In this document: positions 45,419-54,028 of the stretch, one piece after another
Layout of the letters: each line of letters starts with the position of its first letter
How positions within the stretch are numbered: the first letter of the stretch is position 1
The notes under the pieces: model-generated
What the model was told of the DNA's origin: nothing
Seen by the model: the letters and a program-made list of their open reading frames with translations, nothing else
The model's database searches: none
Made by a program: the position numbers and the translations under genes
Assembly: GCA_004292855.1 (NCBI GenBank)
Contig: RDXN01000034.1
Span: forward strand, 1-64,000
Direction: 5' to 3'
Length of the DNA: 64,000 bases
DNA from: Cytophagales bacterium
GTDB lineage: Bacteria; Bacteroidota; Bacteroidia; Cytophagales; Spirosomataceae

Positions 45419-46431
45419 TTCTCCGCTCGAACACGAAGAAGCCGCTTGAGCCAACTTTGTTGCTCGGCGGCTTCTTCATTTTTGTCGGTTTCGGTTAGTT
45501 CCTGCCGGGCGAGTTGCCGCATGTCGGGTTGGCCCGCATCGACCCAGCAGGTGTACCAAAAATCGCCCACCATTTTGACCGACGCCCGCATCTGCCGCTC
45601 CACCTGCCCTCGCAACCGCTCGTGATACTGCCGCGAGAAGGTTTCTGAATACACCTTGGTTGTAACGCCGTTGCGCTCCTCAAAACCGAATTTTCGGGTG
45701 TCGCCCATCTCTTTTGTCAGATCGCGCTCGAAAACCAGAACTGAGTCGAGCGCGGCATGGGCGCGAAACACAGCTCGCCAGGCCTCTTTCTGGGGCGACT
45801 CGATATAGGTAGCCGGGCCAACCAGAAAGTCAAACTTACCGCTGTACAGCTCCGGCAACCGCGACTCCCAGAAACCATGAATGCCATGTTGATTTGTCAA
45901 TTGCCCATTGTAATTTCGGGTGGTGTGTAGCGGAACATTTGCGTCGGCTATGTAATGACCCAGGTCGGCGGCTATACGGAGAATCTGCCGAACATTACGC
46001 GTCCGAAACGCTTCGGTTAGTTGGTATTTGGCCAGTTGGATGTGCCAGGGGACAATTCCACGAGCTGCCAGGGTGTCTTCGCCGTAGCGCGTTACGGCGT
46101 CTTTGTAAAACCGCGGCAAGGTGGTCGCCGATGTATCGGCGTAATCATCAAGATCAATAAAGTGGCGGGGGGCCTCCCCCACTACTGCCACCCGACGACG
46201 GTCTGGATTCACGGCATTGTCTGTCAGGAAATCAATGTGTCGTTTAAAGAAAGGCATCATCTCGGCAGGCAACGAGAAAACAGCTAATCGGTTGATCTGC
46301 TGATGCGCATGAAAACCCCATGCTGGTTTTTGCACTGCGGGAGTCGTGGGCGTTGATGCAAAAAAAAATTCTGAAAAATTTGCGCTGACCATGCACAACC
46401 AAACAAAAAACAAATACCTTTGAACGAACAT
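45415..46431 (-). CDS. Zinc-dependent phospholipase C-like protein
   Basis: A 338-residue exported protein with a signal peptide (about 1-25). Its residues fit the phospholipase C/S1-P1 nuclease fold: WGFHAHQQINRLAVF (N-terminal Trp and His), HFIDLDDY, LGHYIADANVPLHT (HxxxD) and QHGIHGFWES (HxxxE), which would bind three zinc ions. Likely a phosphodiesterase acting on lipid or nucleotide substrates outside the cytoplasm; which one is not clear. Monocistronic, ATG 46431. Confidence 0.82.
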   Translation of the reverse strand: MFVQRYLFFVWLCMVSANFSEFFFASTPTTPAVQKPAWGFHAHQQINRLAVFSLPAEMMPFFKRHIDFLTDNAVNPDRRRVAVVGEAPRHFIDLDDYADTSATTLPRFYKDAVTRYGEDTLAARGIVPWHIQLAKYQLTEAFRTRNVRQILRIAADLGHYIADANVPLHTTRNYNGQLTNQHGIHGFWESRLPELYSGKFDFLVGPATYIESPQKEAWRAVFRAHAALDSVLVFERDLTKEMGDTRKFGFEERNGVTTKVYSETFSRQYHERLRGQVERQMRASVKMVGDFWYTCWVDAGQPDMRQLARQELTETDKNEEAAEQQSWLKRLLRVRAEN

Positions 46432-46519
46432 AGTACTTTGTCAAGAAATAGTTTGACTATTAAAACAGAGACTAATTTTTTCAGAATAATCTTTTGCCAA
46501 ATGGCAAAAACACATAACA

Positions 46520-46918
46520 ATGAATCGTAAATCAAAAGGTTACCTGCTTATCGTTGCTGTCTTTTGCTCTTTTGCCCTCTTCATCTATGGTGCATACTCT
46601 CCTGCAAGAAAAGCACAAAAACAGCAAATTTTCTGTGTAAAGTTTAAAAACAGCATTGAAAAAGATGTAGTTGAGCGGCATATGCACGCTTTTGCCGGTT
46701 TAAAGCGTGAAACTAAAGCCATTGTTGGCTATAGTGCAGGACGTACAATTGCCCCGGCGGGCAAGCCCGGAAGCTACGATGTGGTGCATTACCTGACCTT
46801 TCAGAGCGAAGACGACATGAAAGCATTTGAGAAGAGCGAGGAGTTTAAAAGCTTTAAGGCCGACAACGAGGCAGCCTGGGAAAATATCCTGGTCATCAAC
46901 GCCGACATTCAGCAGTAA
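46520..46918 (+). CDS. Dabb-domain (stress-responsive alpha/beta barrel) protein, membrane-anchored
   Basis: A 132-residue protein with an N-terminal hydrophobic segment (LLIVAVFCSFALFIYGAY) and a ferredoxin-like Dabb domain (FCVKFKNSIEKDVVERHMHAF; YDVVHYLTFQSEDDMKAFEKS). Such domains dimerise into a barrel; their cellular role is mostly unknown. The anchor places the domain in the periplasm. It precedes rpsT, which has its own promoter. Confidence 0.85.
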   Translation: MNRKSKGYLLIVAVFCSFALFIYGAYSPARKAQKQQIFCVKFKNSIEKDVVERHMHAFAGLKRETKAIVGYSAGRTIAPAGKPGSYDVVHYLTFQSEDDMKAFEKSEEFKSFKADNEAAWENILVINADIQQ

Positions 46919-46932
46919 TTTTTGCTAAGAAG

Positions 46933-46963
46933 TTGATCTTCTGAATAAGAAACCGTACTTTTG
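46933..46963 (+). promoter_or_regulatory. Promoter of rpsT
   Basis: TTG (46933-46935), 20 bp, TACTTTTG (46956-46963): a near-perfect Bacteroidota sigma-ABfr promoter. The expected start is close to 46970, giving a leader of about 33 nt. Confidence 0.75.
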
Positions 46964-47002
46964 CAACTCTTTTGCAGAACACGAAATTCGTTTACATACA
47001 AA

Positions 47003-47269
47003 ATGGCAAATCATAAATCAGCCAAAAAAGCCATCCGGTCGAGTGCCAAGAAGCGTTTGTTAAACCGTTACCAGCACAAAACAACCCGGAATCTGGTCAA
47101 GACGCTCCGCGAGACGAACGATCACGCAATGGCAGTTGAATTGTACAAAAAGGTAGCCTCCGCGCTCGACAAGCTGGCCAAGCGCAATGTTATTCACAAG
47201 AACAAAGCCTCGAACAACAAATCGAAGTTGGCTCGTTTCGTGAATAAGTTAGCCCCTGCTGCTGCGTAA
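47003..47269 (+). CDS. rpsT: 30S ribosomal protein S20
   Basis: An 88-residue, strongly basic three-helix protein that binds 16S rRNA early in 30S assembly. MANHKSAKKAIRSSAKKRLL is the standard S20 opening, so the ATG at 47003 is the start. A typical promoter lies upstream and a hairpin terminator downstream, so it forms its own transcript. Confidence 0.98.
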   Translation: MANHKSAKKAIRSSAKKRLLNRYQHKTTRNLVKTLRETNDHAMAVELYKKVASALDKLAKRNVIHKNKASNNKSKLARFVNKLAPAAA

Positions 47270-47297
47270 TTGCCCGTTTCACTACCAACGATCTATG

Positions 47298-47332
47298 AAA
47301 ACCTCATGCCCGAAACGGCTTGAGGTTTTTTT
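47298..47332 (+). terminator. Rho-independent terminator of rpsT
   Basis: AAAACCTCA and TGAGGTTTT form the stem, followed by a T run. It ends exactly at the first radC ATG (47333). Confidence 0.85.
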
Positions 47333-48043
47333 ATGCCCTTACCTAATCCCATGTACGATAACCCTCGCAAAATTCTAAGTTGGGCCGAAGAAGACCGCCC
47401 GCGCGAAAAACTCATGCTCAAAGGCAGAGCTGCCCTCTCCGATGCCGAATTGATTGCTATTCTGGTCAACTCCGGTACCACAGAGCTTACGGCTGTCGAT
47501 ATCGCCAAGATGATCCTGCAAAGCGTGGGAAATAATCTGAACGAGTTGGCCAGGCTGAGTGTGAAAGACCTCTCAAAATTCCGGGGAATCGGCGAGGCCC
47601 GGGCTATCAGTATTGTGGCCGCGCTGGAGCTAGGACGTCGTCGGCGGGAACAGGACCGACCACAACGGGCGCGTATTACGTGCTCGCGGGATGCCTACGA
47701 AGAGATTAGGCCGCACCTAATGGATAAGCCCCACGAAGAGTTTTGGATTTTACTATTGAATCGAGCCAATGAAGTACTGCGGCCCGTTCAGGTGAGTGCG
47801 GGTGGCATTTCGGGGACCATTGCCGACCCGAAGCTGATTTTCAAACACGCCATTGAGAACTTGGCAAGCTCAATGATTCTGGTACATAACCATCCGTCGG
47901 GCAACGTAACACCCTCGCAACCCGATAAAGATTTGACTACCAAGCTCCGCGAGTGCGGTAAGTTACTCGACATTCCAGTTCTCGATCACCTGATCTTCAC
48001 CGACCGAACTTATTTAAGCTTTGCCGATGAGGGGCTTTTATAA
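47333..48043 (+). CDS. radC: RadC-like JAB/MPN domain protein
   Basis: A 236-residue protein. An N-terminal helix-hairpin-helix region (KFRGIGEARAISIVAALEL) is followed by a JAB/MPN metalloprotease-like domain with the zinc motif HNHPSGNVTPSQPDKD. Named RadC for a historic DNA-repair link, but the real function is unsettled. The first ATG (47333) abuts the rpsT terminator; the ATG at 47351 is equally plausible. Its stop codon lies inside a 41-bp perfect palindrome arm. Confidence 0.93.
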   Translation: MPLPNPMYDNPRKILSWAEEDRPREKLMLKGRAALSDAELIAILVNSGTTELTAVDIAKMILQSVGNNLNELARLSVKDLSKFRGIGEARAISIVAALELGRRRREQDRPQRARITCSRDAYEEIRPHLMDKPHEEFWILLLNRANEVLRPVQVSAGGISGTIADPKLIFKHAIENLASSMILVHNHPSGNVTPSQPDKDLTTKLRECGKLLDIPVLDHLIFTDRTYLSFADEGLL

Positions 48044-48130
48044 AGGAGTAAAGCAGGAGAGGAGGATGGAGGAAAGGATAACACATTCGTATCCTTTCCT
48101 CCATCCTCCTCTCCTGCTTTACTCCTTTAT
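48040..48130. repeat. Long perfect purine/pyrimidine palindrome
   Basis: Arms 48040-48080 and 48090-48130 are perfect 41-bp inverted copies separated by only 9 bp. One arm is almost pure purine (AAAGGAGTAAAGCAGGAGAG then GAGGATGGAGGAAAGGA). It fills the gap between the stops of convergent radC and the haloperoxidase gene and would form a very strong transcript hairpin in both directions. Confidence 0.95.
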
Positions 48131-48131
48131 C

Positions 48132-49538
48132 CTATTTATTCCAGCCTAAGGAGTTAATATTCTGTCCCACTTTGCGGCCTTCGATCAAACCCGTGTCGTT
48201 GTCCTGCTTTGTATGAATACCGCCCAGGAAGCGCGAGTAGGCCGATTCATCGGCACTCTCTTGAAACGACTTAAATGAGCGGGCTTTGAAATCGACGTTG
48301 CGTTTGGTATCACGCACACGGCCAATGTGTGAATCGTCGGTGAAGGCGAAATTCGCGCCAAATATATCCGTCAGTACCGTAGCCGATGCCGCCGACTGAG
48401 TGGCATGTCCTGAAGCAAAACCCGGAAACGGGGGAGCAGGCCAGAACGGAACCCAGGTCGGATCAACAAAATAGCGGACGTAAGTGTATGGTCGTTGATT
48501 GTTATAGGCGTATTTAGCTTTCCAGCAACACACAAAGGCGTCGTTCACAGCAATACCAACCCGGGCCAAAGCTTCTGCCGATTTAGCCAGGTCGGCCTTT
48601 GCTGTTTGAATAGCAATTCGGGTCAGATTATACGAATGACCGGGAGGAGTAAATGTCTCGCTCGGATCGTCGGCCCACCATATAGCAATTTCTTTCTCTG
48701 CTTGTGTGAGGGTCTTGTTCTTGTTGTAAACGTCCTGATACTGTTTAAAGTAGGCAGAGGTAATCTGCGTAGAATAAGGCAAGATCGCAGGTAAAGCAAG
48801 GCTGGAATTGGTAGCCAACATCATCCGATTTCGCCCCCAAGTAGGTTGCATCGGAATTTTTCGGCCATTTTCGGTAGGCTCCCACAAGCCGGGGCCAACC
48901 GGCACCTTGTAATCAGCCGGAAAATTTCGGCTATACCCCTCATGGCCACCGTCGGTGGTTGACCAGTCGAAAATAGCCTGCCCTAAACTTTTGCCGTAGG
49001 CCACAGACCGATCATTCTCGGCAGCGTCGGTAGCTTTGTATTTAGCGTACAGAACCGTTTCGACCGAGTCAATTTTGGTTTTGTAGGCGGCTGTTGTGTT
49101 TGCAAACAACCCTTTTAGCACAATGGCTTGGGCCGCATTGGCTGTTAAGGCCCAGTTGTAGGTTTGTTTGGCATCCGTCTGCGGCAAGGTTACCAATCCC
49201 TGTAACTGACCCGCCATAGATCGCTTTGTTGGAATGCCTGTCACAACCGACTCATATAGGGTTAGTCCGGCGTAACCAATGGCTCGCGCGGCTACGGGTG
49301 GTGTAAATCCGGGGCTGTTCCGAATTAGTCTCAGGGTCATGTCGGACCATGTCAGGGCCACTGTATTGTCGAAAGTCGACGCCGGATTACCAATTTGTAT
49401 AGGCGTAACGTCTTCATTAGCGGGTTGTTGACGACACGATTCCAGCACCATCACCGAGCATAGTAGGGCCATGATCGGAAGTGAACGCAACCTCGAAATC
49501 CGTTTTTGAGCGAAGGTGTAACGTAGTGGTAACTTCAT
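48132..49538 (-). CDS. Vanadium-dependent haloperoxidase / PAP2-like lipoprotein
   Basis: A 468-residue lipoprotein (lipobox VMVLESC) of the vanadium haloperoxidase/acid phosphatase superfamily. The phosphate/vanadate pocket is seen as KYAYNNQRP (K and R), FASGHATQSAA (SGH) and SRFLGGIHTKQDND (R and H). The enzyme would oxidise halides with peroxide or act as a phosphatase; sequence alone does not decide. I chose ATG 49538 since it starts the signal peptide; longer frames overlap dnaG on the other strand. Confidence 0.85.
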   Translation of the reverse strand: MKLPLRYTFAQKRISRLRSLPIMALLCSVMVLESCRQQPANEDVTPIQIGNPASTFDNTVALTWSDMTLRLIRNSPGFTPPVAARAIGYAGLTLYESVVTGIPTKRSMAGQLQGLVTLPQTDAKQTYNWALTANAAQAIVLKGLFANTTAAYKTKIDSVETVLYAKYKATDAAENDRSVAYGKSLGQAIFDWSTTDGGHEGYSRNFPADYKVPVGPGLWEPTENGRKIPMQPTWGRNRMMLATNSSLALPAILPYSTQITSAYFKQYQDVYNKNKTLTQAEKEIAIWWADDPSETFTPPGHSYNLTRIAIQTAKADLAKSAEALARVGIAVNDAFVCCWKAKYAYNNQRPYTYVRYFVDPTWVPFWPAPPFPGFASGHATQSAASATVLTDIFGANFAFTDDSHIGRVRDTKRNVDFKARSFKSFQESADESAYSRFLGGIHTKQDNDTGLIEGRKVGQNINSLGWNK

Positions 49539-49703
49539 AATAGTAAGCATTGAGGGCTGAGTAACCCACAAGATAATGTTCATACTGCGAAATAGCAAAA
49601 GTGGTGCCAGAGCTATCCAGAGTTTGTGCAGTGACCGATACGTCACTGAAATTGGCAAGTCCGAGCGTATCTTTGAAGCAAAAACAGGATCTATCCGCTC
49701 TAA

Positions 49704-51782
49704 ATGCGCATTCCCGACGATACCATTGAACGAATAAAACAGGCCGCCGATATTGTCGAAGTGGTCGGTGATTTTGTGTCGCTCAAAAAGCGAGGGAGCA
49801 ATTATATTGCCTGCTGCCCGTTTCACAACGAAAAATCACCATCTTTTAATGTCAATCCGGCCCGGCAGATTTACAAATGCTTTGGCTGTGGTAAAGCGGG
49901 CGATTCGGTGCGGTTCGTGATGGACGTGGAGAACATCGGTTACGGTGAAGCATTACGATTTCTGGCAAAAAAGTATGGCATTGAAATTGAGGAGCAGGCC
50001 CCCACGCCCGAAGACCTCCTGCGTCAGAACGAACGCGAAAGTCTGTACATCGTTCTGAACTTCGCCAAGACGTATTTCCGGGACCTGCTCAATAGCCACG
50101 AAGAAGGGCAAAGCATTGGTCTTAGCTATTTCCGCGAACGGGGTTTCACCACGCCCACCATCGATGCGTTCGACCTCGGCTACAGCCTGAACAGTTGGGA
50201 CGGTCTCTTGCAGGAGGCCGAGAAACGGGGTTATAGTCGTGACCTGCTCGAAAAGGCGGGTCTCATTCTAAACAAGGAGGGCGATAGCGAAGCAAAACGC
50301 AAGGTGTTCGACCGGTTTCGGGGGCGGGTTATGTTCCCCATCCACAACGTGTCGGGGCGGGTCATTGCGTTTGGGGCACGGATTCTGGTTAACGACAAAA
50401 ATCAGCCAAAATACCTCAACTCCCCTGAGACGGATGCGTACCACAAGAGTCAGGTGCTATACGGCATTTACCAGGCCAAGCAAACCATCCGGCAGGAAGA
50501 CGTTTGCTACCTGACCGAGGGATATACCGACGTTATTTCACTCCATCAGGCGGGTATCAAAAACGTTGTAGCTTCGTCGGGAACGTCGCTGACCGTTGAG
50601 CAAATTCGGCTCATCAGTCGGTTCACGCCCAACGTAACGATCCTGTACGATGGCGATGCTGCCGGGATCAAAGCCGCGCTCCGAGGTCTCGACTTAGTTC
50701 TGGATGAAGGCCTGAATGTGAGCATCGTGACTTTGCCTGATGGCGAAGACCCCGATAGTTATGTCCGACGCGTGGGGGCCGAGGCCTTCAAAACGTACAT
50801 TAAAACCAAAGCGAGCGACTTTATCCGGTTCAAAACCGAAACACTCCTTCGCGATGCGGGCGACAATCCCTTTAAGCGGGCCGAGGTTCTGGGCGAAGTA
50901 GTGAGCAGTATTGTCCGTATCCCCGACGCGCTGCAACGGCAGATCTTCTTCAAAACAACCGCCCAACAACTACGCGTGGATGAGCAAACCCTCATTAGCG
51001 AGGGCAACCGTCTGATTCGCGAAAAACGCGATAAACAGCAGAAAGACGATCAACGGCAACGCGACCGCGATGGACGCCGACCAGCCGCTACTGACGGAGG
51101 GCAGTCCAACTCGTCCCTAGCAGACATTAACGCGCTCTTGGCCGAAGCAGGCATCAGCTCTCCCGATCAGGCAGGCCCCCCTGACGATTTTTTTTCCGAC
51201 GATTACATTCCCGCATCGGCCCCAGCTCCCACAACGCGGCTCCAACGCGCTCAACGTACGGCCTTGTCGTATCAGGAAGAGGAGTGCATCCGGCTCTTGC
51301 TCAATTATGGCTCCCGCGAGTTGGAGCCGGGTATCACGCTCTGCCAATACATATTGGCCGAAATCGCCGACATCGACTTCCAAACGGCCCCCTACGATTT
51401 GATGATTCGGCTCTACCGCGAGGCCTTCCTGCACGGCGACATTCTGACCGCCGACAATTTTCTGGATCGCGCCGACTCGCCCGACGCCCAACGCGAGGCC
51501 ATTACGCTCACCACCCCCCGCCACGAAATCAGCGATGGCTGGCTCAAGCACGAGATCATTGTTCCGTCGGAGGAGGATTTGAAAATCTTGTCGGACGCGG
51601 CTTACGGCAATATTTTACGAATCAAGAAAATGATTGCCGAGGAGCGCATGCTAGCTATCCGGCGCAACATTGTTGAGGCAACCGACCCCGACGAAAGTGA
51701 CCGCCTGATGGCCGAGTACATGCGCTACAAAGCCATCGACGTCGAAATTGCTAAGTTGTTGGGAACGGTGATTTCGGGTTAA
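49704..51782 (+). CDS. dnaG: DNA primase
   Basis: A 692-residue primase that lays RNA primers for replication. The N-terminal zinc ribbon (CCPFHNEKSPSFNVN then YKCFGCGKAGD), the primase core with the TOPRIM signature (VCYLTEGYTDVISLHQAG; TILYDGDAAGIKAALRG) and a C-terminal helicase-binding domain (from about residue 520) are all present. A Q/R/D-rich linker (about 445-470) separates core and C-terminal domain. Complete; ATG 49704. Confidence 0.97.
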   Translation: MRIPDDTIERIKQAADIVEVVGDFVSLKKRGSNYIACCPFHNEKSPSFNVNPARQIYKCFGCGKAGDSVRFVMDVENIGYGEALRFLAKKYGIEIEEQAPTPEDLLRQNERESLYIVLNFAKTYFRDLLNSHEEGQSIGLSYFRERGFTTPTIDAFDLGYSLNSWDGLLQEAEKRGYSRDLLEKAGLILNKEGDSEAKRKVFDRFRGRVMFPIHNVSGRVIAFGARILVNDKNQPKYLNSPETDAYHKSQVLYGIYQAKQTIRQEDVCYLTEGYTDVISLHQAGIKNVVASSGTSLTVEQIRLISRFTPNVTILYDGDAAGIKAALRGLDLVLDEGLNVSIVTLPDGEDPDSYVRRVGAEAFKTYIKTKASDFIRFKTETLLRDAGDNPFKRAEVLGEVVSSIVRIPDALQRQIFFKTTAQQLRVDEQTLISEGNRLIREKRDKQQKDDQRQRDRDGRRPAATDGGQSNSSLADINALLAEAGISSPDQAGPPDDFFSDDYIPASAPAPTTRLQRAQRTALSYQEEECIRLLLNYGSRELEPGITLCQYILAEIADIDFQTAPYDLMIRLYREAFLHGDILTADNFLDRADSPDAQREAITLTTPRHEISDGWLKHEIIVPSEEDLKILSDAAYGNILRIKKMIAEERMLAIRRNIVEATDPDESDRLMAEYMRYKAIDVEIAKLLGTVISG

Positions 51783-52087
51783 GTATGCTTTGCTAGTTTT
51801 TGTCAAGTTTTACAGAAACCTTGGTCGCAATAATTCATTGATAATCAATTACTCGATATTTAATTTAAAATAAACATTCTAACTGCGATTACATTTTATT
51901 CCTCAGAATCGACTTATATAATGGATGAAATATTGGACGAATTGCTGTCGATCAATGTGTGCAGCTTGACAGAAAATACTATGACATCAATCAGTGTTTC
52001 CGCTTTTCTTTGACTAACTAACAATTCACAAAGTCGTTACCCATTAACCTAACATTTAATGGGTAATGGCATAACTGTGTAAACACC
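51783..52087. other. AT-rich intergenic region
   Basis: 305 bp, clearly more AT-rich than the flanks. It contains the 38-bp element shared with the luxR upstream region (51884-51921). An open frame of 30 codons at 51921-52013 is probably chance. No RNA gene is recognised. Confidence 0.6.
51884..51921. promoter_or_regulatory. Shared 38-bp element, copy 1
   Basis: TGCGATTACATTT, 6 variable bases, then CTCAGAATCGACTTA and TATAA. The same arrangement occurs at 59922-59960. It lies about 165 bp before the lipoprotein gene at 52088. Regulatory or repeat nature is unknown. Confidence 0.6.
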
Positions 52088-52567
52088 ATGAGAACTAACC
52101 TTTTTTTCAACCTGCTTTTTTTGGGTATAGTTTTACTTTCTTGCTCTGACCGCCTTGAAACTTTTCGGCAAATTGATGGAACTTGGCTTATTGAGAAAGT
52201 TGAGTACGGAAACGCAAATTTTAAGGTTGATTCAGTTTCTCGACCAATAGGGGTTCAGCTTACATTTGACCGTTGCGGAAGTCAGAACTCCCGAAAGGTG
52301 AACAGTTGCCCACTTCTCTACAATCGGGAATCGTTTCGCTATCGCGTAACAGAAGATGACGGGCAGGGCAATGTAGGTCTAGAAATTGACTTAAAAGACG
52401 CCCCTGCCAAATCGCCATCCTACCTATCTGTAAGTCGCCAGATTTTTGGAAATCACACAGTAGAAAGTATTTCAGGGAAAACTTTAATTTTATTAAACAA
52501 AAAAGTTGACCTCCAAAATAATCTTCCTTTTCGATGGCAGCGTATTACGGCAAGAAGATCAGAATAA
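52088..52567 (+). CDS. Small lipoprotein, unknown function
   Basis: A 159-residue lipoprotein with the lipobox VLLSC. The rest resembles lipocalin-like secreted domains only in a general way (QIDGTWLIEKVEYGNANF near the start). It is AT-rich relative to its neighbours and lies in a patch with an IS3 remnant, suggesting transfer. Followed directly by a hairpin terminator. Confidence 0.7.
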   Translation: MRTNLFFNLLFLGIVLLSCSDRLETFRQIDGTWLIEKVEYGNANFKVDSVSRPIGVQLTFDRCGSQNSRKVNSCPLLYNRESFRYRVTEDDGQGNVGLEIDLKDAPAKSPSYLSVSRQIFGNHTVESISGKTLILLNKKVDLQNNLPFRWQRITARRSE

Positions 52568-52573
52568 ACCAAG

Positions 52574-52604
52574 AAAGAGGAACCGTCGCCAGTTCCTCTT
52601 TTTT
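52574..52604 (+). terminator. Rho-independent terminator
   Basis: AAGAGGAAC and GTTCCTCTT form a perfect 9-bp stem with an 8-nt loop and a T run, 8 bp after the small lipoprotein gene. Confidence 0.85.
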
Positions 52605-52658
52605 GGTGAAGCAGGTTGTGATTAGCTCCCCGCTGTTACGGGAAGCTTTGGTCGTAGT

Positions 52659-52907
52659 GGACTCGAAGAGAATGGGCATCCCAGCGAGAGCCTGCCGTTT
52701 CCGGTCAGTGATCAGTTGAGCATTAATACCAAATTCGCTGCTCAACTGAGCCAGAGTTTTGATTCTTTTGAGAGCTTCCAAGACCACTTTGGTCTTGAAG
52801 TGGGCATCGTGGATGCGCCGAAGGGGTGTTGCCATTGTTGAACATTTTGTAGTTGCAAGGTAAATTGTTTCAAGTTATTCTTGCTGTCCAATTTTGGGGG
52901 AACACCA
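52659..52907 (-). mobile_element. IS3-family remnant: orfA fragment with left inverted repeat
   Basis: On the minus strand, 59 codons (52835 down to 52659; HFKTKVVLEALKRIKTLAQL) match the helix-turn-helix start of an IS3-family OrfA transposase. After ILFES the similarity stops, so the rest of orfA and all of orfB are gone. The element's left end is preserved at 52885-52907: on the minus strand it reads TGGTGTTCCCCCAAAATTGG then ACA, the usual IS3-type terminus. The fragment cannot move by itself. Confidence 0.8.
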
Positions 52908-53116
52908 TAGACTCTCTCTCAAATCTTAATCAATTGGGTTGTTGGGCCACCTCGTCGCTTGACAACAGCAATTGAATCAGGTAATTCGTAGGTGTTCGTC
53001 GCTTTTGCCTCAAAGTCTCCTCGACGCTGTTCCGCAGGCAGAGGTCTGAATGACAATCGCCCACCGAATTCGTGCTAACTCCTGACTAATTACCCACTAC
53101 TTAAACCCTATTGCCA

Positions 53117-54028
53117 ATGAAAACCGTACTGACTATTGTTCTGCTTGCTTGCATTTATTTGACCGGGGCGGCCCAGCCCATTACCAGCACCCTCGAAACC
53201 TACGAACTCGCCACAGGCAAGCGAACCGTTGTTCTGCGCGACACCGGGCGGTTTGAAGCCCCCAACTGGACCCGCGACGGACGTTTTCTGATTATCAATC
53301 AACAGGGGAAGCTATACAAAGTCGAGATCAAAACCGCCCGGAAAGAGGTCATCAACACGGACTTTGCCACGGCCTGCAACAACGACCACGGCCTGACGCC
53401 CGATGGCAAAACAATCATCATCAGCCACAACGACAAACGGGCAGGAACCGGGGCCAACTCGCGGGTGTTCACGCTCCCCTACACGGGCGGCACCCCCACG
53501 CTCATCACCGAGCAGGCTCCCTCCTACTGGCACGGCGTTACACCCGATGGCAAAACGCTGGCCTATGTAGCCGAGCGCACGGTTGAGGGGGGCCAAAAAG
53601 ACTACGATATTTACAGCATGCCCATTTCGGGCGGCACCACAGAAACCCGCCTGACCACTGCCCCAAGTCTCGACGATGGCCCCGACTACTCGCCCGATGG
53701 CCGCTACATCTACTTCAACTCGTTCCGCACGGGCAAGATGCACGTCTGGCGCATGAACGCCGATGGTAGCCAACCGAAGCAACTTACCGACGATGCCTAC
53801 TCAAACTGGTTCCCGCACCCCTCGCCCGATGGCAAGCACATTTTGTTTATCAGCTACCTCGAAGATCAGGGGTTCCGGCACCCCGCCGACAAGTCCGTAA
53901 TGCTGCGGCTGATGGACACTAAAACGGGCCAAATCCGCGAATTGGCCCGCTTTAGGGGTGGTCAGGGGAGTATCAACGTGCCCAATTGGTCGCCCGACAG
54001 CAAGCGATTTGGGTTTGTGAGCTATTGA
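53117..54028 (+). CDS. TolB-like PD40 beta-propeller protein, secreted
   Basis: A 303-residue exported protein (signal peptide 1-20) made of WD40-like PD40 repeats: FEAPNWTRDGRFLIINQQGK, YWHGVTPDGKTLAYVAER, GPDYSPDGRYIYFNSFR, WFPHPSPDGKHILFISYL. About six blades. It is TolB-like, but there is no tol operon around, so it is more likely an independent periplasmic sensor or binding protein. ATG 53117 preferred over TTG 53111. Ends overlapping the convergent hydrolase gene. Confidence 0.85.
   Translation: MKTVLTIVLLACIYLTGAAQPITSTLETYELATGKRTVVLRDTGRFEAPNWTRDGRFLIINQQGKLYKVEIKTARKEVINTDFATACNNDHGLTPDGKTIIISHNDKRAGTGANSRVFTLPYTGGTPTLITEQAPSYWHGVTPDGKTLAYVAERTVEGGQKDYDIYSMPISGGTTETRLTTAPSLDDGPDYSPDGRYIYFNSFRTGKMHVWRMNADGSQPKQLTDDAYSNWFPHPSPDGKHILFISYLEDQGFRHPADKSVMLRLMDTKTGQIRELARFRGGQGSINVPNWSPDSKRFGFVSY

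Noticed and set aside
51921-52013. 30-codon frame directly after the shared 38-bp element
   Set aside because: No leader-peptide or membrane character; the second copy of the element is not followed by a similar frame.
52908-53110. Possible gene remnant between the IS3 end and the TolB-like gene
   Set aside because: No continuous frame and no recognisable protein similarity; left as intergenic.
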